From NCBI GenBank assembly GCA_002360945.1, contig DERO01000008.1:62001-126000 (forward strand): a DNA stretch of 64,000 nucleotides, given 5' to 3'. Under the pieces are notes generated by a model. The model did not search any database, had not been told where the DNA came from, and worked only from the letters and a program-made list of their open reading frames with translations. The translations under genes and the position numbers were made by a program. This DNA is from Leclercia adecarboxylata. GTDB lineage: Bacteria; Pseudomonadota; Gammaproteobacteria; Enterobacterales; Enterobacteriaceae. Shown here in pieces: positions 1 to 9,852 of this stretch (positions are counted from its first letter, which is position 1; the number at the start of each line of letters is the position of its first letter).

Positions 1-1
1 C

Positions 2-223
2 AACGGTCTCGGCTATGGCGTGATCCTGCTGACGGTCGGTTTCCTGCGCGAGCTGATCGGCAGCGGCAAGCTGTTTGGCATCACCGTGCTCGATACCGTG
101 CAAAACGGCGGCTGGTATCTACCGAACGGCCTGTTCCTGCTGGCCCCCAGCGCGTTCTTCATTATCGGTTTGCTGATCTGGGCGGTGAGAACCTGGCGCC
201 CTGAGCAGCAGGAAAAGGAGTAA
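2..223 (+). CDS. nqrD: NqrD, Na+-translocating NADH:quinone reductase subunit D (3' end only)
   Basis: This is the C-terminal part of an integral-membrane subunit of the Na+-pumping NADH:ubiquinone oxidoreductase. The frame is open from the window edge, so the start lies outside. The visible 73 residues hold a hydrophobic stretch, a loop with the motif [19 protein letters not shown] typical of NqrD/RnfE, a last membrane helix and a short charged tail. The stop is 6 nt before nqrE, as expected for the nqrABCDEF operon. RnfE is the close paralogue, but the neighbours nqrE, nqrF and nqrM decide for Nqr. Confidence 0.93.
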   Translation, partial: NGLGYGVILLTVGFLRELIGSGKLFGITVLDTVQNGGWYLPNGLFLLAPSAFFIIGLLIWAVRTWRPEQQEKE

Positions 224-229
224 CCGACA

Positions 230-826
230 ATGGCTCATTACCTGAGTTTGTTTGTGCGGGCGGTGTTTGTTGAAAACATGGCGCTCGCGTTTTTCCTCGG
301 CATGTGTACTTTTCTTGCGGTCTCCAAAAAGGTGTCGACCGCCTTCGGGCTGGGCGTTGCCGTTACGGTGGTGCTGGGGCTGTCGGTTCCCATCAACAAC
401 CTGGTCTTTAACCTGGTGCTGCGCGACGGTGCGCTGGTCGACGGCGTTGATCTGAGCTTCCTCAACTTCATCACCTTTATTGGCGTGATTGCGGCGCTGG
501 TGCAGATCCTCGAGATGATCCTCGATAAATACTTCCCGTCACTCTATACGGCGCTGGGGATCTTCCTGCCGCTGATCGCCGTGAACTGTGCCATCTTCGG
601 CGGCGTATCGTTCATGGTGCAGCGTGATTATAACTTTAGCGAGTCGGTAGTGTACGGCTTTGGCTCCGGCATTGGCTGGATGCTGGCTATCGTGACGATG
701 GCGGGTCTGCGCGAGAAAATGAAGTATGCCAACGTGCCGGCCGGGTTGCGCGGCTTAGGGATCACCTTTATCACCACCGGTCTGATGGCGCTGGGCTTTA
801 TGTCCTTCTCCGGTGTGCAGCTGTAA
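230..826 (+). CDS. nqrE: NqrE, Na+-translocating NADH:quinone reductase subunit E
   Basis: This 198-residue membrane subunit belongs to the NqrD/NqrE (RnfE/RnfA) pair. In the Nqr complex the pair holds an intramembrane iron centre on the electron path from NqrF to NqrB/NqrC. Six hydrophobic segments are visible. The half-motifs around Cys26 ([13 protein letters not shown]) and Cys120 (AVNCAIFGG) are the inverted-repeat cysteine loops of the family. Length is normal. It lies 6 nt after nqrD and 11 nt before nqrF, and a GGAG-like site precedes the ATG. Confidence 0.96.
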   Translation: MAHYLSLFVRAVFVENMALAFFLGMCTFLAVSKKVSTAFGLGVAVTVVLGLSVPINNLVFNLVLRDGALVDGVDLSFLNFITFIGVIAALVQILEMILDKYFPSLYTALGIFLPLIAVNCAIFGGVSFMVQRDYNFSESVVYGFGSGIGWMLAIVTMAGLREKMKYANVPAGLRGLGITFITTGLMALGFMSFSGVQL

Positions 827-837
827 GGGCAAATTGT

Positions 838-2061
838 ATGGAAATTATACTTGGCGTAGTGATGTTCACGCTGATCGTGCTGGTGCTCTCAGGGCTGATC
901 CTGGTGGCACGATCAAAGCTGGTGAATTCCGGCGATGTGATCATCGAGATTAACGATGAGGCGGATAAGCAGATCCGCACCCCGGCGGGTGACAAGCTGC
1001 TGAACACCCTCTCCGGCAATGGCATTTTTATCTCTTCTGCCTGCGGCGGCGGTGGCTCATGCGGACAGTGCCGGGTTACGGTCAAAGAGGGCGGCGGCGA
1101 TATTCTGCCGACCGAGCTGTCGCACATCAGCAAGCGTGAGGCGAAAGAGGGCTGCCGTCTGGCCTGTCAGGTGGCAGTGCGTCAGAACATGAAGATTGAA
1201 CTGCCGGAGGAGATCTTCGGCGTGAAAAAGTGGCAGTGCGAGGTCATCTCCAACGATAACAAAGCCACCTTCATTAAAGAGCTCAAGCTTCGGGTGCCCG
1301 ATGGCGAAGACGTGCCGTTCCGCGCGGGCGGCTACATTCAGATCGAATGTCCGGAGCATACTGTCGCGTACAAAGACTTTGACGTTCCGGACGAGTATCG
1401 CGGCGACTGGGACAAATTCAACCTGTTCCGCTTTGTCTCTGAGGTGAAAGAGCCGACGTTGCGCGCCTACTCCATGGCCAACTACCCGGACGAGAAGGGC
1501 ATCATCATGCTCAACGTGCGTATTGCCACGCCGCCGCCGGGCGTACCGGATGCGCCGCCGGGGATCATGTCCTCGTATATCTGGTCTCTGAAGGCGGGGG
1601 ATAAGGTGACCATTTCCGGGCCGTTTGGTGAGTTCTTTGCCAAAGAGACCGATGCCGAAATGGTGTTTATCGGCGGGGGCGCCGGGATGGCGCCGATGCG
1701 TTCGCACATTTTCGACCAGCTTAAGCGCCTCGGCAGCCAGCGTAAGATCAGTTTCTGGTACGGTGCCCGTTCGCTGCGGGAGATGTTCTATCAGGAGGAG
1801 TTTGAACAGCTGGCACGGGATAACCCGAACTTCAGCTTCCACATCGCGCTGTCCGATCCGCAGCCGGAAGACAACTGGACCGGCTATACCGGGTTCATCC
1901 ATAACGTGCTGTATGAAAACTACCTCAAACACCACGTCGCGCCGGAAGACTGCGAGTTCTACATGTGCGGGCCGCCAATGATGAACGCTGCCGTGATCAA
2001 AATGCTGCAGGATCTGGGCGTGGAAGATGAGAACATCATGCTGGATGATTTTGGAGGCTGA
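838..2061 (+). CDS. nqrF: NqrF, NADH-oxidising flavoprotein subunit of Na+-NQR
   Basis: This 407-residue subunit accepts electrons from NADH onto FAD and passes them to a [2Fe-2S] centre. Residues 3-24 form one membrane anchor. The plant-type ferredoxin domain has Cys69, Cys75, Cys78 and Cys110. The FAD site is RAYSMANYP (about residue 210) and the NADH site is [12 protein letters not shown] (about 280). The C-terminal aromatic-aspartate pattern DDFGG is intact. Length matches characterised NqrF proteins. Its stop codon overlaps the first base of nqrM. Confidence 0.97.
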   Translation: MEIILGVVMFTLIVLVLSGLILVARSKLVNSGDVIIEINDEADKQIRTPAGDKLLNTLSGNGIFISSACGGGGSCGQCRVTVKEGGGDILPTELSHISKREAKEGCRLACQVAVRQNMKIELPEEIFGVKKWQCEVISNDNKATFIKELKLRVPDGEDVPFRAGGYIQIECPEHTVAYKDFDVPDEYRGDWDKFNLFRFVSEVKEPTLRAYSMANYPDEKGIIMLNVRIATPPPGVPDAPPGIMSSYIWSLKAGDKVTISGPFGEFFAKETDAEMVFIGGGAGMAPMRSHIFDQLKRLGSQRKISFWYGARSLREMFYQEEFEQLARDNPNFSFHIALSDPQPEDNWTGYTGFIHNVLYENYLKHHVAPEDCEFYMCGPPMMNAAVIKMLQDLGVEDENIMLDDFGG

Positions 2062-2276
2062 TGATGGTGACCTTCCTGCTGACCTTTACGATCTTTGTGC
2101 TGGTGATATTTGGCATGTCGCTCGGCTGGCTGATTAAGCGCAAAAGCATCCAGGGCAGCTGCGGCGGTATCTCCTCGCTGGGGATGGAGAAAGTCTGCGA
2201 CTGCCCGGAACCCTGCGACGCGCGTAAAAAGCGCATCGCCCGCGACGCACAGCGCCAGCAAAACCGGATCCTCTGA
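2061..2276 (+). CDS. nqrM: NqrM, Na+-NQR maturation protein (DUF539)
   Basis: This small 71-residue protein has one N-terminal membrane helix (residues 3-22) and four cysteines in the C-terminal half: one in GSCGG, then CDCPEPC. NqrM is known to be needed for building the intramembrane iron centre held by NqrD and NqrE. It overlaps the nqrF stop by one base (TGATG-type junction), so it is translationally coupled, and it is followed directly by a strong terminator. It is therefore the last gene of the operon. Confidence 0.92.
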   Translation: MMVTFLLTFTIFVLVIFGMSLGWLIKRKSIQGSCGGISSLGMEKVCDCPEPCDARKKRIARDAQRQQNRIL

Positions 2277-2281
2277 ACGAA

Positions 2282-2310
2282 ACAGGCCGCAGCAGCGGCC
2301 TGTTTTTTTT
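2282..2310 (+). terminator. Rho-independent terminator of the nqr operon
   Basis: A perfect 9-bp stem (ACAGGCCGC / GCGGCCTGT) with a 4-nt loop is followed by a run of eight T. It lies 5 nt after the nqrM stop and overlaps the 3' end of the convergent phosphodiesterase gene. Confidence 0.92.
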
Positions 2311-3154
2311 ACTTAAGCCACGCTCTGGCCTGGGCAGGAGAATCCACCATCACGCCGTCGGCCCCCAAATCTAGTGCTTTCTGATAATCCTCGGCGGAGT
2401 TAACGCCAAGCAGGATCACATGGGCATTCCCCTGAGAGCGGAAGCAGTCCATCGCCTCTTTGTCCCACGTCAGGGTGGCAGGAGAGATGCCCTCGCCCAG
2501 CGTGAATTTCTCCACCACTTCTACCTTGCGATTCATCTCCAGCCCGTACCACCAGGCATCCATTTTCTTTGCCGGCGGCAGGCAAACGTGGTTCAGGGAG
2601 ATATTCGCCAGCCGGGTGCGCGTTTCGCTGCGGGTGACAAAGCGCGGTACCTCTGCAGGCAGCGCCTCCAGATAGCGATCCTCTGTTGAATAGACGCGAA
2701 CACGCGTCAGGCTGTTGGTCTCTTTCAGCACGCCAAGCAGCTGTTTGCCCATCTCAGCCGGATCGGCGTCGGGGGATTTAATATCGATATAGAACGGGAC
2801 GTCAGGCCAGCGTTCAAGCACCGCTTTCAGGGTCGGAATGGTGGTTCCGGCGACCTTTTCTTTCCATTTTGCCCCGGCATCAAATGTCGCTAGTTCGGCC
2901 TGGGTGTACTGGGAGACGTTGCCCTTTTCGGCGGTTAACGCGCTGAGATCGCTGGGACGATAGAGAACGGGCACGCCGTCACGGCTGAGCTGCACGGTGA
3001 TCCAGATAGCCTGAGCGCGGTTTTCCAGCGCCAGCTGGATGGCCGGCAGGGTATTCTCCGGTGCGTCGGCGGTTCCGCCGCGATGAGCGATAATTTGTGG
3101 ACTGGCCAAGGCGGGGGACGTCAGCAGAAGTGAGGCGATAATCATCTTTTTCAT
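2309..3154 (-). CDS. Glycerophosphodiester phosphodiesterase family protein, exported
   Basis: The 281-residue product starts with a signal peptide (MKKMIIASLLLTSPALA, cleavage probably after ALA at 17). The TIM-barrel GDPD signature follows: HRGG at about residue 24, PENT, and DIKSP at about 125. These carry the catalytic His and metal-binding Glu and Asp. The family hydrolyses glycerophosphodiesters to glycerol-3-phosphate and an alcohol, here probably in the periplasm. It is shorter than E. coli GlpQ and differs from it. One departure: the region after HRG reads GTADAPENT, a normal variant. It is convergent with nqrM and divergent from dinB. The exact substrate is unknown. Confidence 0.85.
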   Translation of the reverse strand: MKKMIIASLLLTSPALASPQIIAHRGGTADAPENTLPAIQLALENRAQAIWITVQLSRDGVPVLYRPSDLSALTAEKGNVSQYTQAELATFDAGAKWKEKVAGTTIPTLKAVLERWPDVPFYIDIKSPDADPAEMGKQLLGVLKETNSLTRVRVYSTEDRYLEALPAEVPRFVTRSETRTRLANISLNHVCLPPAKKMDAWWYGLEMNRKVEVVEKFTLGEGISPATLTWDKEAMDCFRSQGNAHVILLGVNSAEDYQKALDLGADGVMVDSPAQARAWLK

Positions 3155-3256
3155 GAATAATTTTCCATTTTAAATCATGTAATTCAATGGGTTGTAAGTG
3201 TATGAAGGCTTACCCTTGTACCACGCTTAAATGACAGAAGTGAGACGGTAAATCTG

Positions 3257-3285
3257 CTGACGCATTTTTAGCTCTTTGTTATACT
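3257..3285 (+). promoter_or_regulatory. dinB promoter (-35 CTGACG, -10 TATACT)
   Basis: CTGACG at 3257-3262 and TATACT at 3280-3285 are separated by exactly 17 bp. The -10 element overlaps the first bases of the LexA operator, so LexA binding would block polymerase directly. Confidence 0.6.
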
Positions 3286-3299
3286 GTGCATAATTACAG
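3284..3299 (+). promoter_or_regulatory. LexA operator (SOS box) of dinB
   Basis: The sequence CTGTGCATAATTACAG fits the LexA consensus CTG-N10-CAG with an A/T-rich centre, and it keeps both outer CTGT/ACAG arms. It sits 15 bp before the preferred dinB start and overlaps the -10 element. dinB is a known LexA target in enterobacteria. Confidence 0.88.
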
Positions 3300-3313
3300 G
3301 TGTGGTGACGATG

Positions 3314-4372
3314 ATGCGCAAGATAATCCATGTAGATATGGACTGTTTTTTTGCTGCGGTGGAGATGCGCGACAACCCGGCGCTGCGGGATATCCCCATT
3401 GCCATTGGCGGCAGTCGTGTCCAGCGCGGGGTGATCAGCACCGCGAACTACCCGGCACGTAAGTTTGGCGTGCGCAGCGCCATGCCGACCGCGATGGCCT
3501 TAAAACTCTGCCCGCACCTGACCTTATTACCCGGCCGCTTTGAGGCCTATAAAGAAGCGTCCCACCATATTCGCGAGATCTTCTCCCGCTACACCTCCCT
3601 GATTGAGCCCCTTTCACTTGACGAAGCCTATCTGGATGTCACCGACAGCCTGCACTGTCACGGCTCCGCCACGCTGATGGCTCAGGAGATCCGCCAGACG
3701 ATTTTCAATGAACTGCAGCTCACCGCCTCGGCGGGCGTCGCGCCGGTAAAATTTCTTGCCAAAATTGCCTCCGATCTCAATAAGCCCAACGGCCAGTATG
3801 TGATCACCCCTGAAGAAGTGCCGGCATTTATCAAAACGCTGCCGCTCGGCAAGATCCCCGGCGTGGGCAAAGTCTCGGCGGCAAAGCTGGAGAGTATGGG
3901 GCTGCGCACCTGCGAGGATGTGCAGAACAGCGATCTGGGGATGCTGTTGAAGCGCTTCGGTAAGTTTGGACGGGTGCTGTGGGAGCGGAGCCAGGGCATC
4001 GATGAGCGCAACGTTAACAGCGAGCGGCTGCGTAAATCGGTGGGGGTGGAACGCACCCTGGCCGAGGATATCCACGACTGGGCAGACTGCGAAGCCATTA
4101 TCGTCGGGCAGCTTTATCCTGAGCTGGAGCGGCGGCTGGCAAAGGTCAAACCGGATCTGCTGATTGCCCGCCAGGGGGTAAAGCTCAAATTTAACGACTT
4201 TCAGCAAACCACCCAGGAACACGTCTGGCCGCGACTGAACAAAGAGGATTTGATTTTGACGGCGAAGAAGACCTGGGAAGAGCGTCGGGCAGGGCGGGGC
4301 GTGCGGCTGGTGGGCTTACATGTCACGCTGCTGGATCCGCAGCTGGAGCGACAGCTGGTACTGGGGCTGTAA
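3314..4372 (+). CDS. dinB: DNA polymerase IV (DinB), translesion Y-family polymerase
   Basis: This error-prone polymerase bypasses lesions such as N2-dG adducts. The start at 3314 gives [13 protein letters not shown], as in E. coli, and 352 residues; an in-frame ATG at 3311 and GTGs at 3302 and 3305 are alternatives. Metal ligands are Asp8 (VDMDCF) and the Asp103/Glu104 pair ([10 protein letters not shown]). Helix-hairpin-helix ([11 protein letters not shown]) and little-finger domains follow. The C-terminus QLVLGL is the beta-clamp-binding peptide. The E. coli yafNOP genes that follow dinB are absent; a REP and pepD come next. Confidence 0.97.
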   Translation: MRKIIHVDMDCFFAAVEMRDNPALRDIPIAIGGSRVQRGVISTANYPARKFGVRSAMPTAMALKLCPHLTLLPGRFEAYKEASHHIREIFSRYTSLIEPLSLDEAYLDVTDSLHCHGSATLMAQEIRQTIFNELQLTASAGVAPVKFLAKIASDLNKPNGQYVITPEEVPAFIKTLPLGKIPGVGKVSAAKLESMGLRTCEDVQNSDLGMLLKRFGKFGRVLWERSQGIDERNVNSERLRKSVGVERTLAEDIHDWADCEAIIVGQLYPELERRLAKVKPDLLIARQGVKLKFNDFQQTTQEHVWPRLNKEDLILTAKKTWEERRAGRGVRLVGLHVTLLDPQLERQLVLGL

Positions 4373-4376
4373 AAAA

Positions 4377-4408
4377 GCCCGGTGGCGCTTACGCTTACCG
4401 GGCCTACG
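4377..4408. repeat. REP element
   Basis: An imperfect palindrome GCCCGGTGGCG...CGGGCCTACG of the enterobacterial REP type lies 4 nt after the dinB stop, where it could act as an mRNA 3' hairpin for both dinB and convergent pepD. Confidence 0.8.
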
Positions 4409-4413
4409 TATTT

Positions 4414-4448
4414 CTCCCTCTCCCGTGGGAGAGGGCTGGGGTGAGGGG
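4414..4448. repeat. Dispersed intergenic repeat (CTCTCCC...GGGAGAGGG type)
   Basis: A 35-bp hairpin-forming element (CCCTCTCCC / GGGAGAGGG stem followed by CTGGGGTGAGGG). A second, inverted copy with few changes lies at 51743-51777. It is separate from the REP family. Confidence 0.75.
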
Positions 4449-4449
4449 A

Positions 4450-5907
4450 TTACTTCGTCGGGATCGCTTTCAGCAGTTCCGTCAGCAGGGTCCAGTAATG
4501 GCCTACGCTTTCGATATGAACCTGCTCATCCGGGCTGTGAGGACCGGTAATGGTTGGCCCGATAGAAACCATGTCCATATCCGGGTACGGTTTCTTGAAC
4601 AGACCGCACTCCAGACCGGCGTGGATCACCTGAATGTTCGGCGTGCTGTTGAACAGACGCTGATAGGTTTCACGCACCAGCGCCATCACCGGGGAACTGG
4701 CATCTGGCTGCCAGCCCGGGTAGCTGCCCTTGGCAACGGTGTTCGCGCCGGACAGTTTGCCCAGAGATTCCAGCATGCTCACCACGTAATCTTTACCGCT
4801 GTCGATCAGGGAGCGGATCAGGCAGATAATCTCTGCGCTGTCGTCAGCCATGGTCACCACGCCGACGTTCAGGGAGGTTTCCACCACGCCTTTCGCCACG
4901 TCAGAGTTGCGGATCACCCCGTTCGGGGTTGCGTTCAGCAGCTGAACAAAGCGGTCGCGGGACTGTTCAGTCAGCGCGGCTTTATCCGTCGTGACGGCTT
5001 CCAGCACCACGGTCAGGTTCTTCTCTTTCGCTTCCAGTTCGTTTTTGAGGATATCCAGATATACGGTGGAGAGCTTTTTCAGCGCATCGGCTTTGTCTGC
5101 GGCAACGGCCACGGTAGCGAAGGCTTCACGCGGGATCGCGTTACGCAGGGTACCGCCGTTGAAGTCCACCAGACGGAGATCCAGCTCGGCAGCGTGACCG
5201 GCCAGGAAACGGGCCAGCAGCTTGTTGGCATTGCCTAACCCCAGGTGAATATCACCGCCGGAGTGGCCGCCTTTCAGCCCTTTCAGCGTCAGCTTGAAAG
5301 TCTGGAAGCCCGCCGGGATCGCTTCACGGGTCAGCGGCAGGGTGGAGATAAAGTCGATACCGCCCGCGCAACCCATGTAGATTTCGCCTTCCTCTTCGGA
5401 ATCGGTATTGATCAGGATATCTGCCTGCAGCCAGTTCGGTTGCAGACCAAAGGCGCCATCCATACCGGCTTCTTCGGTCATGGTCAGCAGCACTTCCAGC
5501 GGACCATGCTCAACGCCATCGTCGGCCAGCACCGCCAGCGCAGAGGCCATACCGATGCCGTTGTCCGCACCCAGAGTGGTGCCGCGGGCTTTGATCCACT
5601 CGCCGTCGATGTACGGCTGAATTGGATCTTTGGTGAAATCGTGTACGGTGTCGTTGTTCTTCTGCGGAACCATGTCCAGGTGCGCCTGCAGTACAACCGG
5701 TTTACGGTTTTCCATCCCGGCGGTGGCAGGTTTACGGATCAGAATGTTGCCAACCTGGTCGCGCTCGGCGTGCAGCCCTTTTTCCTTCGCCCAGCCCATG
5801 ATGTGTTCGGCAAGCTGTTCTTCGTGATAAGACGGGTGAGGAATGGAGCAGATTTTGGCAAAAATATCCCACAGCGGTTGTGGCGATAACTGAGACAGTT
5901 CAGACAC
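4450..5907 (-). CDS. pepD: Cytosol non-specific dipeptidase PepD (aminoacyl-histidine dipeptidase)
   Basis: This M20-family zinc dipeptidase cleaves many unblocked dipeptides, including Xaa-His. The 485-residue length equals E. coli PepD. The start is a GTG at 5907 giving (M)SELSQLSPQPLWDIF, with AAGGAG 7-12 nt upstream. The frame stays open further upstream but that extension does not resemble the family. Metal and catalytic motifs: QAHLDMVPQ, GADNGIGMA, TMTEEAGMDG, NTDSEEE and HAGLECG. It is divergent from gpt, as in E. coli. Confidence 0.96.
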   Translation of the reverse strand: MSELSQLSPQPLWDIFAKICSIPHPSYHEEQLAEHIMGWAKEKGLHAERDQVGNILIRKPATAGMENRKPVVLQAHLDMVPQKNNDTVHDFTKDPIQPYIDGEWIKARGTTLGADNGIGMASALAVLADDGVEHGPLEVLLTMTEEAGMDGAFGLQPNWLQADILINTDSEEEGEIYMGCAGGIDFISTLPLTREAIPAGFQTFKLTLKGLKGGHSGGDIHLGLGNANKLLARFLAGHAAELDLRLVDFNGGTLRNAIPREAFATVAVAADKADALKKLSTVYLDILKNELEAKEKNLTVVLEAVTTDKAALTEQSRDRFVQLLNATPNGVIRNSDVAKGVVETSLNVGVVTMADDSAEIICLIRSLIDSGKDYVVSMLESLGKLSGANTVAKGSYPGWQPDASSPVMALVRETYQRLFNSTPNIQVIHAGLECGLFKKPYPDMDMVSIGPTITGPHSPDEQVHIESVGHYWTLLTELLKAIPTK

Positions 5908-6095
5908 AGTAAGTCTCCTTGTCGATGGCCGGCAGACAATGTTGCAGGTCACGGGGTTAGCAGGTTTAGAGTTACCACAAGTCAGACTTGCGAGGTGGGT
6001 TCGAGAATACCACTTTCTCTGGCGGCTGGTAGGGGTAAGCAAGTAAAAACTCCGGGCGGAACCGCTTAGCACTGGTTTTTAGTACTTCAGATCTC

Positions 6096-6101
6096 TATAA
6101 T
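6096..6101 (+). promoter_or_regulatory. gpt promoter -10 element
   Basis: A perfect TATAAT lies 66 nt before the gpt start. The sequence from here to the ATG resembles the E. coli gpt leader (CTCGCGCAACC, AAGCCGTATATAAACAGG). No good -35 is visible at 17 bp. Confidence 0.55.
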
Positions 6102-6167
6102 CTCGCGCAACCATTTTCCCCCTCGAACACTTTTTAAGCCGTATATAAACAGGCTGGGACAATTCAC

Positions 6168-6626
6168 ATGAGCGAAAAATACATCGTCACCTGGGACATG
6201 TTGCAGATTCATGCACGTAAACTGGCTGCACGCCTGATGCCATCTGAACAGTGGAAAGGCATCATCGCGGTTAGCCGCGGTGGCCTGGTACCGGGGGCAT
6301 TGCTGGCACGTGAGCTGGGTATTCGCCATGTCGATACCGTGTGCATCTCCAGCTACGACCACGACAACCAGCGTGAGCTGACCGTGCTGAAACGCGCTGA
6401 AGGCGATGGTGAAGGTTTCATCGTGATTGACGATCTGGTTGATACCGGCGGTACCGCAGTAGCCATCCGCGAAATGTACCCTAAAGCGCATTTCGTGACC
6501 ATCTTCGCCAAGCCGGCGGGTAAACCACTGGTTGACGATTATGTCATTGATATCCCGCAGGATACCTGGATCGAACAGCCATGGGATATGGGTGTAGCAT
6601 TCATCCCACCTATTTCAGGCCGCTAA
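6168..6626 (+). CDS. gpt: Xanthine-guanine phosphoribosyltransferase
   Basis: This purine salvage enzyme joins guanine or xanthine (hypoxanthine less well) to PRPP, giving GMP or XMP at the inner membrane surface. The product has 152 residues, the same length as E. coli Gpt and nearly identical to it. The PRPP-binding loop is [13 protein letters not shown] (about residues 84-96). SRGGLVPG forms the pyrophosphate loop. It is divergent from pepD and followed by its own terminator. Confidence 0.97.
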   Translation: MSEKYIVTWDMLQIHARKLAARLMPSEQWKGIIAVSRGGLVPGALLARELGIRHVDTVCISSYDHDNQRELTVLKRAEGDGEGFIVIDDLVDTGGTAVAIREMYPKAHFVTIFAKPAGKPLVDDYVIDIPQDTWIEQPWDMGVAFIPPISGR

Positions 6627-6639
6627 TCCATACATTTTT

Positions 6640-6670
6640 AACGCCCGGTGATGCCGGGCGTTATTTTTTT
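6640..6670 (+). terminator. Rho-independent terminator of gpt
   Basis: AACGCCCGG-TGATG-CCGGGCGTT stem-loop at 6640-6662, then a T-rich tail. It lies 13 nt after the gpt stop. Confidence 0.9.
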
Positions 6671-6725
6671 CGCCCCTGTCGCGTTACAATGATGCCCTCT
6701 GACGTATCTTAAGAGGCAGCGCGCA

Positions 6726-7970
6726 ATGTCCCAGGCGAATCTCAGCGAAATTCTCTTCAAGCCCAAATTCAAACATCCGGAAACCTCGACGCTGGTTCGT
6801 CGCTTTAACCCTGGCGTTCAACCGTCAGTGCAATCGGCGCTGGATGGCAAAAACATCCCGCACTGGTATCGCATGGTTAACCGTCTGATGTGGATCTGGC
6901 GCGGCATCGATCCCCGTGAAATTCTGGATGTGCAGGCGCGTATCGTGATGAGCCAGGCCGAACGGACCGACGACGACCTGTACGACACGGTGGTGGGCTA
7001 TCGCGGCGGCAACTGGATCTACGAGTGGGCAAAACAGGCGATGATCTGGCAGCAAAAGGCGGGCCAGGAAGAGGATCCCCTGTTAAGCGGCAAGCACTGG
7101 CTGCATGCCTGTAACCTCTACAGCATCGCGGCATACCCGCATCTGAAGGGCGACGAACTGGCGGAGCAGGCTCAGGCCCTGGCGAATCGCGCCTACCAGG
7201 AAGCGGCCCAGCATCTGCCGGGCCAGATGCGCGAACTCACCTTTACCGTTCCCGGCGGCCCGGCGGTGACCGGTTTTCTGCATATGCCCCCAGGCGACGG
7301 CCCTTTCCCGACGGTGATGATGTGCGGCGGCCTCGACTCGCTGCAAACCGATTACTACAGCCTGTATGAGCGTTACTTAGCCCCGAAAGGGCTGGCGATG
7401 CTGACCCTCGACATGCCGTCGATCGGCTTCTCATCCAAATGGAAACTGACCCAGGATTCCAGCTTGCTCCATCAGCATGCCCTGAAAGCGCTGGAACAGA
7501 ATCCGTGGGTGGACCACACCCGGGTGGCGGCGTTTGGCTTCCGCTTTGGCGCTAATGTCGCCGTGCGTCTGGCCTATCTGGAATCCTCACGCCTGAAAGC
7601 GGTGGCCTGCCTTGGGCCGGTGGTGCATGCGCTGTTAAGCGAACCTGCGCGTCAGGGCAACGTGCCGGAAATGTACCTTGACGTGCTGGCCAGCAGCCTC
7701 GGCATGCATGATGCTTCCGACGAGGCGCTGCGCGTGGAGCTTAATCGCTACTCCTTGAAAACTCAGGGATTGCTGGGTCGCCGCTGCCCGACGCCGATGC
7801 TCTCTGGCTTCTGGAAAAACGATCCCTTCAGCCCGGAGGAGGAGTCCCGCTTAATCACCTCGTCATCTGTCGACGGTAAGTTACTGGAGGTGCCCTTCAG
7901 CCCGGTGTATGAGAATTTTGACAAGGCATTGCAGCAGATTACGCGTTGGATCCATCAGAGATTGTGTTAA
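6726..7970 (+). CDS. frsA: Esterase FrsA (fermentation-respiration switch protein)
   Basis: This alpha/beta-hydrolase-fold protein of 414 residues has the same length as E. coli FrsA. In E. coli it binds unphosphorylated EIIA(Glc) and shifts cells between fermentation and respiration; its catalytic activity has been disputed. The nucleophile elbow region reads GFRFGAN, so the usual Gly-Xaa-Ser-Xaa-Gly serine is replaced by Arg at that spot, as in the family. The start ATG at 6726 follows AAGAGGCAGCGCGCA. It sits between gpt and crl, as in E. coli. Confidence 0.95.
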   Translation: MSQANLSEILFKPKFKHPETSTLVRRFNPGVQPSVQSALDGKNIPHWYRMVNRLMWIWRGIDPREILDVQARIVMSQAERTDDDLYDTVVGYRGGNWIYEWAKQAMIWQQKAGQEEDPLLSGKHWLHACNLYSIAAYPHLKGDELAEQAQALANRAYQEAAQHLPGQMRELTFTVPGGPAVTGFLHMPPGDGPFPTVMMCGGLDSLQTDYYSLYERYLAPKGLAMLTLDMPSIGFSSKWKLTQDSSLLHQHALKALEQNPWVDHTRVAAFGFRFGANVAVRLAYLESSRLKAVACLGPVVHALLSEPARQGNVPEMYLDVLASSLGMHDASDEALRVELNRYSLKTQGLLGRRCPTPMLSGFWKNDPFSPEEESRLITSSSVDGKLLEVPFSPVYENFDKALQQITRWIHQRLC

Positions 7971-8027
7971 GAGATTGCTAATTTCTTAAGGTTTGGTACA
8001 ACAGTGGCTTCATAAAAGGAGATCGCA

Positions 8028-8429
8028 ATGACGTTACCGAGTGGACATCCGAAAAGTAGAATGATCAAGAAGTTTATGGCTCTTGGCCCCTACATCCGCG
8101 AAGAGCAGTGCGAAGAGAATCGCTTTTTTTTCGACTGCCTGGCCGTGTGCGTTAACGTAAAGCCAGCGCCGGAAAAGCGCGAATTCTGGGGATGGTGGAT
8201 GGAAATGGAAGCCGAAGCATCACGCTTCACCTATAGCTACCAGTTTGGCCTGTTCGATAAAGACGGGCACTGGCAGGCGGTGGCGATTAAGGATCCTGAA
8301 GTGGTCCAGCGCCTGGAGCATACCCTGCGTGAATTCCACGAGAAGGCCCGTGCGCTGCTGACGACGTTCGATCTGAAACTCGAGCCTGCTGATGATTTCA
8401 CCAACGAGCCGGTAAAGCTGACCGCTTAA
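8028..8429 (+). CDS. crl: Sigma-S-binding regulator Crl
   Basis: Crl binds RpoS (sigma S) and helps it form holoenzyme, supporting curli and other stationary-phase genes. The 133-residue product matches E. coli Crl in length and keeps the conserved blocks [12 protein letters not shown] and [10 protein letters not shown], which line the sigma-S contact face. A strong AAGGAG precedes the ATG by 8 nt. It is separated from frsA by 57 nt and is convergent with phoE. Confidence 0.97.
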   Translation: MTLPSGHPKSRMIKKFMALGPYIREEQCEENRFFFDCLAVCVNVKPAPEKREFWGWWMEMEAEASRFTYSYQFGLFDKDGHWQAVAIKDPEVVQRLEHTLREFHEKARALLTTFDLKLEPADDFTNEPVKLTA

Positions 8430-8453
8430 CGTCCGACGTGAAAACAGACAATA

Positions 8454-8487
8454 AAAAAACCCGGCCATCCAGCGCCGGGTTTTTTAT
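8454..8487. terminator. Bidirectional terminator between crl and phoE
   Basis: A run of A followed by CCCGGC, a short loop, GCCGGG and a run of T. The A- and T-tracts on both sides make it usable from both strands, serving crl and convergent phoE. Confidence 0.88.
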
Positions 8488-8496
8488 TTTGCTCAA

Positions 8497-9549
8497 TCAG
8501 AACTGGTAGGTCATACCGAGAGCAACGATATCATCGCTGCTCACGCCCAGTTTATTATCGTCGTCAATCTGGTTGATTTTATAATCAACAAACGCGGACA
8601 TATTTTTGTTGAAATAGTAGGTCGCGCCAACGTCGATATATTTCACGATATCTTCATCACCGATGCCTTCAATATCCTTGCCTTTAGACTGGACATAACC
8701 CAGGGACGGGCGAAGACCAAAGTCAAACTGATATTGCGCCACGGCTTCGAAGTTCTGGGCTTTATTCGCGAAGCCGCCGGAGATTGGCGTCATATTGCGC
8801 GTTTCGGTGTACATGGTTGCCAGGTAAAGGTTGTTGGCGTCATATTTCAGACCGGTGCCCCAGGCTTCCGCTTTTTCACCTTCGCCACGAGCCAGCAGGT
8901 TCTGGGCGTTGGTGCGGTCAGAGTTGGTGTAGGCACCGCTGATGGCGAAGTCGCTGCCGCCGAAATCATAGGTCAGAGAGGTACCGAAACCGTCGCCGTT
9001 CTGTTTCTTCGCTTCGCGGCCTTCGTTTTTACCCTGATATTGCAGGGTCAGGTCCAGGCCATCGATGGCGCCGAAGAAGTCAGAATTACGGTAGGTTGCC
9101 AGGCCGCTGGCGCGTTTGGTCATGAAGTTATCGGTCTGCGCGGAAGAGTCACCGCCGAATTCCGGGAACATATCGGTCCAGGCTTCAACGTCGTATAGCG
9201 CGCCGAGGTTACGACCGTAGTCGAATGAACCGAAGTCCTTCAGCTTAATACCGGCAAAAGCCAGACGGGTTTTCTGCGTCGCGTCGCTTTCGGCTTTGTT
9301 ACCGGAGAATTCAGCTTCCCAACGGCCATAGCCGGTCAGTTGTTCGTTAATCTGGGTTTCGCCTTTAAAGCCGAAACGCACATAAGTCTGGTCACCATCT
9401 TTGGCATCATCATCGCTGAGATAATGCATGGCTTTTACTTTACCGTACACGTCCAGTTTATTGCCGTTTTTATTAAATACTTCGGCTGCCTGTACAGATG
9501 AAGTTGCTACAACGCCCATTACCACTAATGCCAGAGTACTCTTTTTCAT
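8497..9549 (-). CDS. phoE: Outer membrane porin PhoE
   Basis: This phosphate-starvation-induced, anion-selective trimeric porin has 350 residues. The ATG at 9549 gives [19 protein letters not shown], a signal peptide cleaved after VQA. AGGA lies 8 nt upstream; a TTG two codons earlier is less likely. Porin hallmarks: [17 protein letters not shown], the loop-3 region [15 protein letters not shown] and the C-terminal Phe (GMTYQF) needed for BAM assembly. The lysine-bearing anion-selective sites and the location next to proB match E. coli phoE rather than ompC/ompF. Confidence 0.95.
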   Translation of the reverse strand: MKKSTLALVVMGVVATSSVQAAEVFNKNGNKLDVYGKVKAMHYLSDDDAKDGDQTYVRFGFKGETQINEQLTGYGRWEAEFSGNKAESDATQKTRLAFAGIKLKDFGSFDYGRNLGALYDVEAWTDMFPEFGGDSSAQTDNFMTKRASGLATYRNSDFFGAIDGLDLTLQYQGKNEGREAKKQNGDGFGTSLTYDFGGSDFAISGAYTNSDRTNAQNLLARGEGEKAEAWGTGLKYDANNLYLATMYTETRNMTPISGGFANKAQNFEAVAQYQFDFGLRPSLGYVQSKGKDIEGIGDEDIVKYIDVGATYYFNKNMSAFVDYKINQIDDDNKLGVSSDDIVALGMTYQF

Positions 9550-9852
9550 TTTCAATCCTGGTTTCTTATAAACGCGCTAATATTCGCTGAACAGTCAGCC
9601 CAAGCTTATGTTCCGTGAAAAAACAGGAAGGGTTTTAACGTTATGAAATGAACGTTTTATGACAATTCCAGAATAAGTTTAAAAAAGCGTGTTTTTTTAT
9701 TTCAGTAATAAAAGTGTCAAGGTTTGCCGCTACGCTTCCTGATCCCGCGCAACAAACTCGTGGCCTTTGTGTTAAGGCGGTTGGCAACGGGCCCCAGTCC
9801 TGATAAAAAGTCTGATTGATATCATTTCCCTATTGTTGAACGGCAGAGAATC
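9550..9852. other. phoE-proB divergent intergenic region
   Basis: These 303 bases contain the phoE leader and a Pho box (9648-9665), then A/T-rich sequence towards proB. A SD-like AGAGAA precedes proB. No open frame or further structured element is evident. Confidence 0.6.
9648..9665 (-). promoter_or_regulatory. Pho box (PhoB site) upstream of phoE
   Basis: On the minus strand the sequence TTGTCATAAAACGTTCAT matches the PhoB consensus CTGTCATAAAACTGTCAY at 15 of 18 positions, as two 7-mers 11 bp apart. It lies about 100 bp before the phoE start, as expected for a PhoB-activated promoter. Confidence 0.75.
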
